From: a bacterium
GTDB taxonomy: Bacteria > Fidelibacterota > Marinisomatia > Marinisomatales > TCS55
Assembly (NCBI GenBank): GCA_004321715.1
Contig: SGYN01000012.1
Coordinates: forward strand, 1 to 48,205
DNA length: 48,205 bases
Direction: 5' to 3'
A program made the position numbers and the translations under genes. Each line of letters begins with the position of its first letter. Positions within the stretch are counted from its first letter, which is position 1. A model generated the notes under the pieces. That model did no database searches and had not been told where the DNA came from. It saw only the letters and a list, made by a program, of their open reading frames with translations. Shown here piece after piece: positions 26,187-35,191 of this stretch.

Positions 26187-29100
26187 TAATTGTTGTATCT
26201 TTTTCAAAGCTAATTTGTTCAATTTTACTTAACGAATTAAAATATCTTCTAATCATTGTTTGATAATCACGAGAATAGCCAGCTTTTAATGATTGATTTA
26301 AAGCTTCAATGGCAAGGTTTCTTCTTTGGCCGTAATCTAATGGAAGTCCAGATGGTCCCTCATAAATGATTTCATTTGCAGTTTCAGCTTTCCTTTCTTC
26401 TTTGTATCCCCTTTGCGTCATTGATTTTTGACTATCTAGCATTCGAGATAATATTCTCCGCTGTTTCTGATTAGTCTGCTGATTATATATTCTTTTTTGA
26501 AAATCGTTAATTACATCTTCAATATCCTTAGAGACTCCTTGCAAATCACCCAAACCACCTTCTCCAGATTTTTTACTTTCTTTCATTAGCTGCTGCAAAC
26601 TTTTCTGAACTTGTTGTTGCTGACTTAATAATCTCCCCATAAGTCCTTCTTTTACTGAAGCTGATAATTGTCCTAATGCTAATTGCATACTTTCATTATT
26701 TATACCCTGTTGCTGACCTGACATTTGTTGCATACGTTTTAAAAATTGTTCAAATCCACTTGCAGATCCGGTTAATTGCATTTGATTCATTGATTGAGAA
26801 ACTGCTAAAATAGAGGAGTTTAATCCTTCCATTGCAGACTTTTGATTATTTGCCGCACCTTGTCCATTTCTTTCCGCTAATCTTTTTTTAGCTTCTTCCA
26901 TATTATTATTTGCCATCCCCATTCCTTGCCCGATTTTTGGTGTTACCGCAAATGTTTCTTTTGAAAGCTCAATCAATTCTGAAACAATTTTTGTAAGCTG
27001 GTCTTGAATAAATTGTTGTTTCCCTGCTATCTCTCCTAATCTTTGTGAGTTTCTAGGTATGGACCTGGTTGTTTTTTCAAGTGATTCCTGAATTTTTGAT
27101 AGTTCAAGTAAATTTTTCATTATCTTTTGGAACCTTAGAGCCATTTCTTGAGTCGTATTATTCTCAAATTGATTTTTAATCTGACTCATCTCTTCTTGAA
27201 TATCTTTTAGGTTATTTAAAGCAGACGCGCTCTTTTCTTTTGCTGATTCATTACGTCTCTTTTGTAACTGTCTTATTGTTTGACTCATTAATGATTCTGT
27301 TTCATTTGCTATTCGACTGTTCTCAAGATCTTCTAATGCCTGCGATGATTCCTTGTCAAATTCATTCATTGCTTTAGACGCCTCTTCCATTAATTCGCGT
27401 ATATTAGAATATTCATTTTCATTTCGTTTTTCATCATAACTTAATTGTTCTAATAAATTTTCATCAGAATTAGAATTGATTTTTTGTATTTCATTATTTG
27501 TCTTCTCTTGCCGTTCAACTAGCTCATCTAATCTTTGTGCAGTTTCATTTAATTTCTGTTCAGCTTTTATCCTTTTAAAAATATCTATAAAACGATCTAG
27601 TTGCTGTTCCATATTATCAAGATTCGATGATAATTCTTTCATTGCTTTCATTAAATCTTTTGTATTCATTTTATCTAAAGCTTTTTTTATTTCATCTAAG
27701 TTAGTCATTAACTCAGGGTCTAATATATCGTTTACTAGTGCCCGCAAGTCTGAAAACTTTTGCATAAGCTCTTCAGAGAATAGCTCATGCTTTTCTGCTG
27801 CTTGATTGATTGCTTCCATTGATTCAGCAATTTCTTTTAAAGCTTCTGTTTCTTTTTGTATGTTTGATAATGTTTCTTCTATTTGTTGTTTTTGAGCCCA
27901 ATCAATTTTGTCAGATTTCAGCATTTCCAGTTCCAGATTGTTTAATTGATCTTGTATTTTATTTATTTCTTTTGATCTCAAAATTAAATCATCTGAGATT
28001 TTATCTTCTTTTTCTTCTATGGATGCAAATAAATCACCTAAGGATGGAAGTCTTGCAATGTATGTACTAGAAATTGATTTTTTTGGTCCAGAAACGTTGT
28101 CATTATCATATAATTCAAAATGATAATGAACCTCATCTTCTGGCATCAGATTATATTCATTTAGCTTCCAAAAACTTTTTATTTCTTGAGAAAGATTATT
28201 TGGATTTGATATATAAATTGGAAATATTGATATTTGAGATTGGCTTTCTATATAGCTTGGACGTTTTATTTCATATCCAATTTGGAGAGTGCTAAATCCG
28301 AAGTCATCTTCAATCTTAATTTGAATTGGTATTAGTTGTTCAGTGCCGAGTTCTAATATTAGTTGCGGTTGAATGACAACCATTTCAGGTTTAAGATCAG
28401 GAATAATTTGCAAATGATATGGAATAGGGTTTTGATTCGTAATTCCCCGAATGTCCTCTAATATGATTTTTAATAAGGCATCTTCTTTAAATTTAAATCC
28501 ACCAGCGGCTTGCTTTCCTCTAATTTTCAAAGGCGTTCTTTGTTTATTTAGACTTAAAAAACCTCTTTTTAATTTTCTATTACTTTTTAAATCAATTCGT
28601 ATTGAGGATCCTTTTAATGCATTTACATCAGATTGGTTTGCTTTTTGATAACTTATTGGTATTCCTGAGTATTCTGGTGGTGAAATTTTGATTGTAAACT
28701 CTTCCATAATTGGTCTATCTGTTACGGATATATAGTAGTATGGTGAAATAATTTTTTCCCATGCTTGCCAAAAATGTTCTGCTGGCGCATATGCTCTATA
28801 TCTATAATCTTCGTATACTTCATCTACGACATAACTATATATATTATTAGAGTCTTTATTCATTACATGTAGGAATGACGTATCATTTGAGCTAGCAATT
28901 AATTCTAGAAAAAGGGAATCTGGCACTTGGCCAAAAGCCTTGAAATTTAAAGAACTTGATTCTCCTCCCAGCAAGTGTATATTTCTTGTTATTCCTTCAA
29001 TATAAAAGGGTTTTGGGCTTTCAAACTCATGATATGGATGACCCCATCGAATCATTGCATTTGATGTCGAATTCCAAAACAATAAAATTACTATCATTCC

Positions 29101-29586
29101 CAATGAAAGAATTAACAAATTAACCTTTTTCCATAATATTATGAGTTTAGTTGGAAAGAGTTTTTTGAGATTTAATCTATTTAATTTTTTTGAAATTCCA
29201 TTAATATATGAATCGCTTAGTGAATTTGATTTGATGGATAGATTAGAATTTTCTAATTGGTATGCGTTAATAACAACATCACTTTTTGGGAAGCCTAATT
29301 TTCCAGCCGAACGAGCAAGTTGCGACCACGAATAACGATGGATTTTATTTTGTTCTATTAAAACATTAATTATAAATAGAAATAGAATAATTATTAAACA
29401 TAAAGTAAAAAGAGTTTTTAATATGAATAATCGAATTGGGCTAGATAAATAGAATATAGCCTCATATCCTATTGCTATAAAAAATATTATTAAAAAAATT
29501 GAATACAATAACCAGGCAAAAGTTATAAAGTCATTCTGAACTGCTTCTTTGCGAATGCGTTGTAGGTGTTCTGTTATAGTTCGCAT
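26179..29586 (-). CDS. DUF4175-like membrane protein with long coiled coil
   Basis: The 1135-residue product has two N-terminal membrane helices (~24-45 and 52-72) and a third near 150-172. These are followed by an extracytoplasmic beta-rich region (~190-510; FYIEGITRNIHLLGGESSSLNFKA) and a Gln/Glu/Met-rich coiled coil (~520-1060; DNMEQQLDRF, KEEMSQIKNQF). Organisation and position match DUF4175 proteins of the Bacteroidetes group, a family without known function. It may span the periplasm. One base separates it from the DUF4159 gene upstream and 8 bases overlap the TPR gene downstream. Confidence 0.85.
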   Translation of the reverse strand: MRTITEHLQRIRKEAVQNDFITFAWLLYSIFLIIFFIAIGYEAIFYLSSPIRLFILKTLFTLCLIIILFLFIINVLIEQNKIHRYSWSQLARSAGKLGFPKSDVVINAYQLENSNLSIKSNSLSDSYINGISKKLNRLNLKKLFPTKLIILWKKVNLLILSLGMIVILLFWNSTSNAMIRWGHPYHEFESPKPFYIEGITRNIHLLGGESSSLNFKAFGQVPDSLFLELIASSNDTSFLHVMNKDSNNIYSYVVDEVYEDYRYRAYAPAEHFWQAWEKIISPYYYISVTDRPIMEEFTIKISPPEYSGIPISYQKANQSDVNALKGSSIRIDLKSNRKLKRGFLSLNKQRTPLKIRGKQAAGGFKFKEDALLKIILEDIRGITNQNPIPYHLQIIPDLKPEMVVIQPQLILELGTEQLIPIQIKIEDDFGFSTLQIGYEIKRPSYIESQSQISIFPIYISNPNNLSQEIKSFWKLNEYNLMPEDEVHYHFELYDNDNVSGPKKSISSTYIARLPSLGDLFASIEEKEDKISDDLILRSKEINKIQDQLNNLELEMLKSDKIDWAQKQQIEETLSNIQKETEALKEIAESMEAINQAAEKHELFSEELMQKFSDLRALVNDILDPELMTNLDEIKKALDKMNTKDLMKAMKELSSNLDNMEQQLDRFIDIFKRIKAEQKLNETAQRLDELVERQEKTNNEIQKINSNSDENLLEQLSYDEKRNENEYSNIRELMEEASKAMNEFDKESSQALEDLENSRIANETESLMSQTIRQLQKRRNESAKEKSASALNNLKDIQEEMSQIKNQFENNTTQEMALRFQKIMKNLLELSKIQESLEKTTRSIPRNSQRLGEIAGKQQFIQDQLTKIVSELIELSKETFAVTPKIGQGMGMANNNMEEAKKRLAERNGQGAANNQKSAMEGLNSSILAVSQSMNQMQLTGSASGFEQFLKRMQQMSGQQQGINNESMQLALGQLSASVKEGLMGRLLSQQQQVQKSLQQLMKESKKSGEGGLGDLQGVSKDIEDVINDFQKRIYNQQTNQKQRRILSRMLDSQKSMTQRGYKEERKAETANEIIYEGPSGLPLDYGQRRNLAIEALNQSLKAGYSRDYQTMIRRYFNSLSKIEQISFEKDTTINE

Positions 29587-29587
29587 A

Positions 29588-30238
29588 TTATTGTGTTAAG
29601 GCAAAATAGATAATGTTAACGCCCATTTGAAGAGCATTTGTTCTTATTTGCTCAGGGTTGTTATGCACCTCTTCATCTTCCCATCCATCTCCTAAATCAG
29701 ATTCGTAGGAATATAATACCATAATCCTATCTTTATTATATAATCCAAATAATTGGGGCGGCTTGCCATTGTGCTCATGTATTTTAGGTAGTCCATTAGG
29801 CATATCATAATAAGAATGAAACACTTCATGATAATGAGGAATCTCTACAAAATCTTTATTTGGAAAAACGCGTTTCATCTCACGTATAAATGATTGGTTT
29901 AATCCATAATTATCATCTGCATGTAAAAAACCACCATTTAATAAGTGATCTCTTAATGCAATGATTTCTTCATCATTTAATCTAATATTTCCATGTCCAG
30001 TTAAGTATAAATATGGATGCGAAGGTAGGTCAGGGTCTGATAGCTTAATTCTACTTTCTTCATTCTCAGCTTTTATCATTGTATTTGTCATTAAAAAGCT
30101 AAGTAAGTTTGGAATGCTAGATGGATTACTATACCAGTCACCCCCACCTCCATAGTGTACACGCGATATTGAAAAATTTTGCGAATAAAGAATGTTCAAG
30201 AATAAAATCATTATTAACGTGGTGTTTAAATATTTCAT
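29588..30238 (-). CDS. Exported DUF4159 protein
   Basis: The 216-residue product has a signal peptide (MKYLNTTLIMILFLNILYSQ). The mature part is a DUF4159 domain: RVHYGGGGDWYSNP, LYLTGHGNIRLNDEE, LLNGGFLHADDNYGLN, VEIPHYHEVFHSYYDMP, then SYESDLGDGWED. The fold resembles class I glutamine amidotransferases but lacks an obvious nucleophile Cys. It is the first gene of the minus-strand cluster. In related genomes DUF4159 genes sit near MoxR/BatA-type envelope genes; none of those is seen here. Function is unknown. Confidence 0.88.
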   Translation of the reverse strand: MKYLNTTLIMILFLNILYSQNFSISRVHYGGGGDWYSNPSSIPNLLSFLMTNTMIKAENEESRIKLSDPDLPSHPYLYLTGHGNIRLNDEEIIALRDHLLNGGFLHADDNYGLNQSFIREMKRVFPNKDFVEIPHYHEVFHSYYDMPNGLPKIHEHNGKPPQLFGLYNKDRIMVLYSYESDLGDGWEDEEVHNNPEQIRTNALQMGVNIIYFALTQ

Positions 30239-30363
30239 GACATAAATCTAATACTCTCTTTACATTTTTCAATGGTCGTAAATAAATTATGTTCCATCAA
30301 ATAATACTATATAAAAATTATTACAAAATCGTATACAAAATAGAAGTTTATAGTTTAATAGCT

Positions 30364-30383
30364 TACACTTGCAATAAAGTGTA
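30364..30383. promoter_or_regulatory. Inverted repeat in the divergent spacer at 30.3 kb
   Basis: TACACTT (30364-30370) and AAGTGTA (30377-30383) form a perfect 7-bp dyad around GCAATA, 22 bases before the ATG of the 607-residue gene. It could be an operator or a leader hairpin. The rest of the 168-base divergent spacer shows no convincing promoter. Confidence 0.3.
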
Positions 30384-30405
30384 TCTAACGTTTATTTTTC
30401 ATTAG

Positions 30406-32229
30406 ATGCAAGTACGGATTTATTTAATCATTCTAATTTGCAGCCAAGTCTATGCTGGCCCAACAGTTGAGGATTCTGTTAAATCCTACATGTGGGGTTT
30501 AATAAAAATTAAACCTAGACCAAAAATTCAATATGAACCAGGATATTGGAAAGACCGAATTCTACATCCCAGAGAATTTCATCAACCTTTAACTCTTATT
30601 CCTCTAGAACTACGTTATGGATTAAGCTTTACAGGAGGGGCGGGTAGTTATGGACAAAATATGCCTACAAGTTGGATAAAATATGACGAAAATTTTGTAG
30701 GGAATCATTTTAATGCAGGAAAAAAAATCGCGAAGTTTGGACACCAACTAGACATCGATATGTTAAAATTAAATCTTTCTAATTTTATTTTAAAAACAAG
30801 TTGGTTAGATATGAATACTGGAATTAATTATCGTTATTCCAATCTTTTTTTCCCAGATACAATTCCTATGAATCAATGGGGAAATATTAACCCGAATTGG
30901 AATGTTAATAGGAAATTTTCACCAAAATTATCAGAATTTAGTTTAAGTCATACTTTGATATTTCAATCGTTTGAACAATTTTATTTAAATATGAGATATA
31001 CATGGGGAATAGCTAGATCAAAATTTTATTTAAATTCTAAAGCAAGCGATGACAACCCTGTTGGTTGGGGTCCAGCAACATCATATTCAATCGGTTTAAG
31101 ATATATTTTTGATACGGAAAAAAATTATAGATTTGCTGTTGGTATAGATTTAAAGCATTCTTATGTAAAAATAAAAAATATTAATGATCCTAAGGATGTA
31201 ACTCCAATTAATCGATTTGATCTACAAGATTATGGAATTTATCTTACTATTGCAGCATTTTATGGAGGGGAATTATCCATTGGCGATAATGCTAAAGAAT
31301 ACTATTACAGAGGGGATTTTATTGAATCAAAAAAAATATTTGAGAAGTATATTAATGAGAATCCGAACCATAGTAATATTCATAGAGCAAAGATGTACCA
31401 TCAACTTTCATTAAAAAAAATTCCATATCAATTATTTAAAGAAGGATTACAATTTGAAACGAGGGGAATGATTGATAAAGCGGTTGATAGATTTATAGCA
31501 TCTTTGCAAAGCGCAGATTCTACATTGTCGCTTGAAGTGAAAACCCATCTAAAAAGAATAGCTAGTTTTAGAATACAAGATGCTGAAGTTATGATTAGCA
31601 AGGGTAAATATGTTGAAGCCAAAACATTATTAAATAAAACTATAATTTTTTCTCGAGAAGCAGAAAATGAAATGCCGCGATTTGAAGCTTTAATTATGAT
31701 AGGTAAAGGTGAGACAGCAATGAAATATCGTTTTTATGATAAAGCCCTGCAGTTATTTAATGAGGCATCCCTAAAATATCCAAAATTTAATAGGCAGATA
31801 AATGCATACCGTTTTCAGATAGCTTCCATGATGGTAAATGATATAAAAAATATTAATGATCCGGCTGAAGTAAAATTAGCAATAGTTAGCTTAGAAGAGG
31901 CAAAAAAAATAAAAGGTTTAGGACCTGTAAATGAAAAGATATTTAAAGAATTAAAGAGACGGTTAAACATAATTGAAGGTTTATCCATTCGTTATGGAAT
32001 TGATAAAAGAATGGAAGAAGAAAGATATCGTCGAATAAAACTAAATAGCGCTACAATTAAAATTGGCATGACTATACCTGAGGTAATGGATATTATTGGA
32101 GAACCATTTGAGATAGTTCATGAAAAGGATCTTTATGGAAAAGATGCGCAGCTATGGCTTTATCATTTAAATAGTCATGAAAATTTAGAATTATCTTTTT
32201 TTGATTATAAGTTATTTAAGATTAAATAA
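30406..32229 (+). CDS. Envelope protein: beta-rich N-terminus, TPR-like middle, BamE-like C-terminus
   Basis: The 607-residue product has a signal peptide (MQVRIYLIILICSQVYA). Residues ~55-290 are rich in alternating aromatic strands (PLELRYGLSFTGGAGSYG, FYLNMRYTWGIARSKFYLNS, YSIGLRYIFDTEKNYRFAVG), as in an outer-membrane barrel or lipid-facing sheet. Residues ~295-520 look like TPR helices (YYYRGDFIESKKIFEKYI, KALQLFNEASLKYP). Residues ~545-607 (ATIKIGMTIPEVMDIIGEP, LWLYHL, LSFFDYKLFKI) resemble a SmpA/BamE fold. I know no family with this combination. It diverges from the DUF4159 cluster and converges on the AI-2E gene with a two-base gap. Confidence 0.7.
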   Translation: MQVRIYLIILICSQVYAGPTVEDSVKSYMWGLIKIKPRPKIQYEPGYWKDRILHPREFHQPLTLIPLELRYGLSFTGGAGSYGQNMPTSWIKYDENFVGNHFNAGKKIAKFGHQLDIDMLKLNLSNFILKTSWLDMNTGINYRYSNLFFPDTIPMNQWGNINPNWNVNRKFSPKLSEFSLSHTLIFQSFEQFYLNMRYTWGIARSKFYLNSKASDDNPVGWGPATSYSIGLRYIFDTEKNYRFAVGIDLKHSYVKIKNINDPKDVTPINRFDLQDYGIYLTIAAFYGGELSIGDNAKEYYYRGDFIESKKIFEKYINENPNHSNIHRAKMYHQLSLKKIPYQLFKEGLQFETRGMIDKAVDRFIASLQSADSTLSLEVKTHLKRIASFRIQDAEVMISKGKYVEAKTLLNKTIIFSREAENEMPRFEALIMIGKGETAMKYRFYDKALQLFNEASLKYPKFNRQINAYRFQIASMMVNDIKNINDPAEVKLAIVSLEEAKKIKGLGPVNEKIFKELKRRLNIIEGLSIRYGIDKRMEEERYRRIKLNSATIKIGMTIPEVMDIIGEPFEIVHEKDLYGKDAQLWLYHLNSHENLELSFFDYKLFKIK

Positions 32230-32231
32230 TC

Positions 32232-33350
32232 TTATAATAAATGGGCATTTCTTCTTAAAAACATAATTTCTACTCCAATAACTTTTAGAATTCCAGCAGC
32301 AGGGACAGCAAGTAACATGCCAATTGGTCCAATAAGAGTTCCTCCAATTAGTAATGAAATCATAACAATCAATGGATGTATTCCTACACTCTCTCCTACA
32401 AGTATAGGAGTCACAATATTATTATCAATCTGTTGAACGATTAAGAACATTATGATAATGTCTAATATATAAAAAGGGGATGGAATTGTATTAATTATTT
32501 GATGGTTTATTGCAATATCGGATCCAATATTATTCATAATTGCTACTAAAATAGCAGGTAACATTCCTGCAAAGGGCCCTACAAGTGGAATTAAATTTGC
32601 AAGACCTGCAATTATTGCTATGAAAACAACTAGAGTTAGATTTGCTCCCATGAAATTTAAAATGGATAAACCAATAAAGGACATTAGAGCGACACTGGAG
32701 GCGGCTAATAATTGCCCTTGAAGATATTTTGAAACTTGTCTTTCTATATTAAATATTACACGAAGTCCCATTTCAAAATATTTGTTTGGAATAAACTGAA
32801 CAATTGATTTTTTAAACCCATGGTAGTTTGAAAGTAAAATAATTGTAAATATTAAAACCATAATAGTAGTAAAAACGAATCCCCCAATAGCGCCAGCTAG
32901 AGACATTAAGTTTTGGATTATTTCACCTACCATAATATTAATTCTTGATACAAAATTTGATGAATCTATTTCAGGAAAATTGATATATTTATTTAAATAA
33001 GATTCAAGTTTGGTAGCTAGTGAATTTAGATTATCATCATATCCCTTAGTGCCAATTTGCTTAGAAAAATCACGGGCTTGGCTAAGCATTCCGGATGCAA
33101 AACTTTTTAAAAAAACAACAAATGTAGTAATTAAACTTATTGTAACAATTACTATACTTATACCCCTTGAATTAATTTTACTTTCTAGTTTATCAACTAG
33201 TGGGAGTAAAATTGTAGTAAAAAGAAACGCAAAGATTAGCATCGTGATTACAGATGAAATATATGGCCATATAATTGTTAAAAATCCAAAGGAAATTACT
33301 ATTACAATTAATCTATATATTAACTGAATATAATTTTTATCATCATTCAT
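32232..33350 (-). CDS. AI-2E family transporter
   Basis: The 372-residue integral membrane protein has the family layout: two or three N-terminal helices, a soluble insertion (~85-150), then the conserved block of helices (ASSVALMSFIGLSILNFMGANLTLVVFIAIIAG, NLIPLVGPFAGMLPAILVA, PILVGESVGIHPLIVMISLLIGG, GMLLAVPAAGILKV). Members export autoinducer-2 or act as ion antiporters; the substrate here is unknown. Its ATG lies in a 4-base overlap with the stop of the cyclic-nucleotide-binding gene, so the two are coupled and the binding protein may regulate it. Confidence 0.92.
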   Translation of the reverse strand: MNDDKNYIQLIYRLIVIVISFGFLTIIWPYISSVITMLIFAFLFTTILLPLVDKLESKINSRGISIVIVTISLITTFVVFLKSFASGMLSQARDFSKQIGTKGYDDNLNSLATKLESYLNKYINFPEIDSSNFVSRINIMVGEIIQNLMSLAGAIGGFVFTTIMVLIFTIILLSNYHGFKKSIVQFIPNKYFEMGLRVIFNIERQVSKYLQGQLLAASSVALMSFIGLSILNFMGANLTLVVFIAIIAGLANLIPLVGPFAGMLPAILVAIMNNIGSDIAINHQIINTIPSPFYILDIIIMFLIVQQIDNNIVTPILVGESVGIHPLIVMISLLIGGTLIGPIGMLLAVPAAGILKVIGVEIMFLRRNAHLL

Positions 33351-33865
33351 GCTTTTTTCTTTTTCACTAATTGATTTTCCATTAGTAAATCATTTGTTTT
33401 TCTTAGCCTTGTACAAACCACCTTGGAAAGATTTTGTAATATTTTGCTACCTAAAGAAGGATTTATTTCAATAAGAGCTTCTAGGTCAGGTCGAAAAAAA
33501 CCTAAAAGTCTAGAATGATCTTTTGCTAAAGCAGCAGCAGAACGAACCTCATCTTCCATTAATGCCATCTCTCCAAAAAAATCTCCATTAGAAAGTTCTG
33601 CTAATAATTGGGAATTTCCGCTTGCTTCTCCAACTATGATGTTCACAATTCCAGAATGAATAATAAACATCCCCTCACCTGGAGCATGACGTTTGAATAT
33701 GTATTCATCAGGTTTATATGTCCGATCATGAAGCAATTTGCTTACCTCTTCCAATTCTTTATGATTAAGATTAGCAAAAATGGGTATTTTTTTTATAATC
33801 GTGACATTTTCACTTTCTTTCTTTCCCCAGTTTGTAAATATATTTTTCCAATATGCGTTTTTCAA
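33347..33865 (-). CDS. Stand-alone cyclic nucleotide-binding domain protein
   Basis: The 172-residue product is a single cNMP-binding domain: IPIFANLNHKELEEVSKLL, EGMFIIHSGIVNIIV, and the phosphate-binding cassette GDFFGEMALMEDEVRSAAALA, with Glu and Arg conserved. A C-terminal helix follows and no Crp-type DNA-binding domain is present, so it is not a transcription factor. It overlaps the AI-2E transporter gene by 4 bases, suggesting control of transport. A second stand-alone CNBD gene occurs at the right edge of the window beside a potassium channel. Confidence 0.9.
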   Translation of the reverse strand: MKNAYWKNIFTNWGKKESENVTIIKKIPIFANLNHKELEEVSKLLHDRTYKPDEYIFKRHAPGEGMFIIHSGIVNIIVGEASGNSQLLAELSNGDFFGEMALMEDEVRSAAALAKDHSRLLGFFRPDLEALIEINPSLGSKILQNLSKVVCTRLRKTNDLLMENQLVKKKKA

Positions 33866-33994
33866 ATTCTTTTCCTCGTAATATTAATGATTATATAAAA
33901 ATAGAAAGGATCTTTAGTGTTGTCAAGATTACTCTTTAATTGATCATTAAAACCTTTTGGATAGATTTTACTCTACTAGGTACCTTTACATACG

Positions 33995-35191
33995 ATGCTT
34001 TCACGTTTTTTATTAATTATTTGTGTAATTATTAATTATAATATTTATGCACAGGAGGACCGTCGGGACTTTGATGCCGAATTAAATTATCAATCAGGGG
34101 CAATTGATAAGGTTAAGAAAGAAATCGAGGATACCAGACGAAAGATAAAATCACAAAAACAAAAAGAAAGAACTACATCTAGACGTTTATCCAATATTGA
34201 TAAGGAGATTTCATTAACAAATAAATTATATAGTGAACTGAAAAATGAATTAAATAAATCTGAAATAGAAATTGATAAGCTGTCAAATGGTATTAAAGCG
34301 AATGAAGAACAATTATCAAAATTGCGATATAGATATTCTCAAAGAATTATTCAGATGTATAAAAAGGGAACTCTCTCAGATATCGAAAAGATGTTGAGCT
34401 CTTCTTCATGGAGACAGGCAATGTATAGAGCAAAATACATGGGTATTATTTCAGATATTGATCAGAGAACTCAAAATAAAATAAAATCATTATTAATCGA
34501 TATAGGTAAACAAAGAATTTTACTAGAGTCAAATTACAGAAATAAAATGCGATTAAAAAAGGACCAAGAGCAAAGCAAAGTATCATTAAGGGCAAGTAGA
34601 AAAAAACGTCAAAAAGAACTTGATAAGATTAGAAAGAATCGATCTGAATTAACAAAATATCTTGAAGAGAAACAGGCTGGGATGCAAGAGTTGGAAGCAT
34701 TGCTCAAAAAAATTCGCCAGCAGAAATCAAGCTTTGATAGGGCAGATCGTATTAAAAAACAACAAGCTGCTTTAAAGACACAAGTATTTGGTAAGCTTAA
34801 AGGTCAACTTCCATGGCCAGCAAGCGGTAGAGTAGTAAAAAAGTTTGGTCGATCTTGGAACCCAGAAAGAAAAACAACAACAGAAAATCCAGGTATAGAT
34901 ATTAAAGGTAAGCCTGGCTCACCAGTCCGATCTATCATAGGGGGAATCGTTACAACGATAACATATATTCGAGGATATGGTACCACATTAATTATTGATC
35001 ATGGCGGAGGATTTTATACTGTTTATAGCCACATTACTAGTGTTGAAGCTAATGAAGGTTTAGAAGTTCAAGCTGGAGACGTAATTGCTTACATGGGTGA
35101 TGCCGGATCCGTTGAAGGATCTAAATTGCATTTTGAGATATGGGGCAATGGTCAAAAATTAAACCCGGAGAAGTGGTTAATGAAGCGATGA
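33995..35191 (+). CDS. envC: EnvC-like murein hydrolase activator with degenerate LytM domain
   Basis: The 398-residue product has a signal peptide (MLSRFLLIICVIINYNIYAQ), a long coiled coil (~22-265) and a C-terminal LytM/M23 domain (~270-395). The zinc site is degenerate: the usual HxGxD is NPGID and the usual HxH is HFE (LHFEIWG). It is therefore probably not a peptidase but an activator of cell-wall amidases at division, as known for EnvC. That role is inferred from family. No Shine-Dalgarno is seen before the ATG. The holB-like ATG overlaps its stop. Confidence 0.9.
   Translation: MLSRFLLIICVIINYNIYAQEDRRDFDAELNYQSGAIDKVKKEIEDTRRKIKSQKQKERTTSRRLSNIDKEISLTNKLYSELKNELNKSEIEIDKLSNGIKANEEQLSKLRYRYSQRIIQMYKKGTLSDIEKMLSSSSWRQAMYRAKYMGIISDIDQRTQNKIKSLLIDIGKQRILLESNYRNKMRLKKDQEQSKVSLRASRKKRQKELDKIRKNRSELTKYLEEKQAGMQELEALLKKIRQQKSSFDRADRIKKQQAALKTQVFGKLKGQLPWPASGRVVKKFGRSWNPERKTTTENPGIDIKGKPGSPVRSIIGGIVTTITYIRGYGTTLIIDHGGGFYTVYSHITSVEANEGLEVQAGDVIAYMGDAGSVEGSKLHFEIWGNGQKLNPEKWLMKR

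Noticed and set aside
27476-28648. Run of plus-strand frames opposite the DUF4175 gene
   Set aside because: They mirror the low-complexity coiled-coil coding strand, with Ser/Phe/Cys-rich translations typical of antisense shadows.
35140-35187. Upstream start for the holB-like gene
   Set aside because: It would overlap envC by 52 bases, while the ATGA-coupled start at 35188 gives the normal N-terminus.
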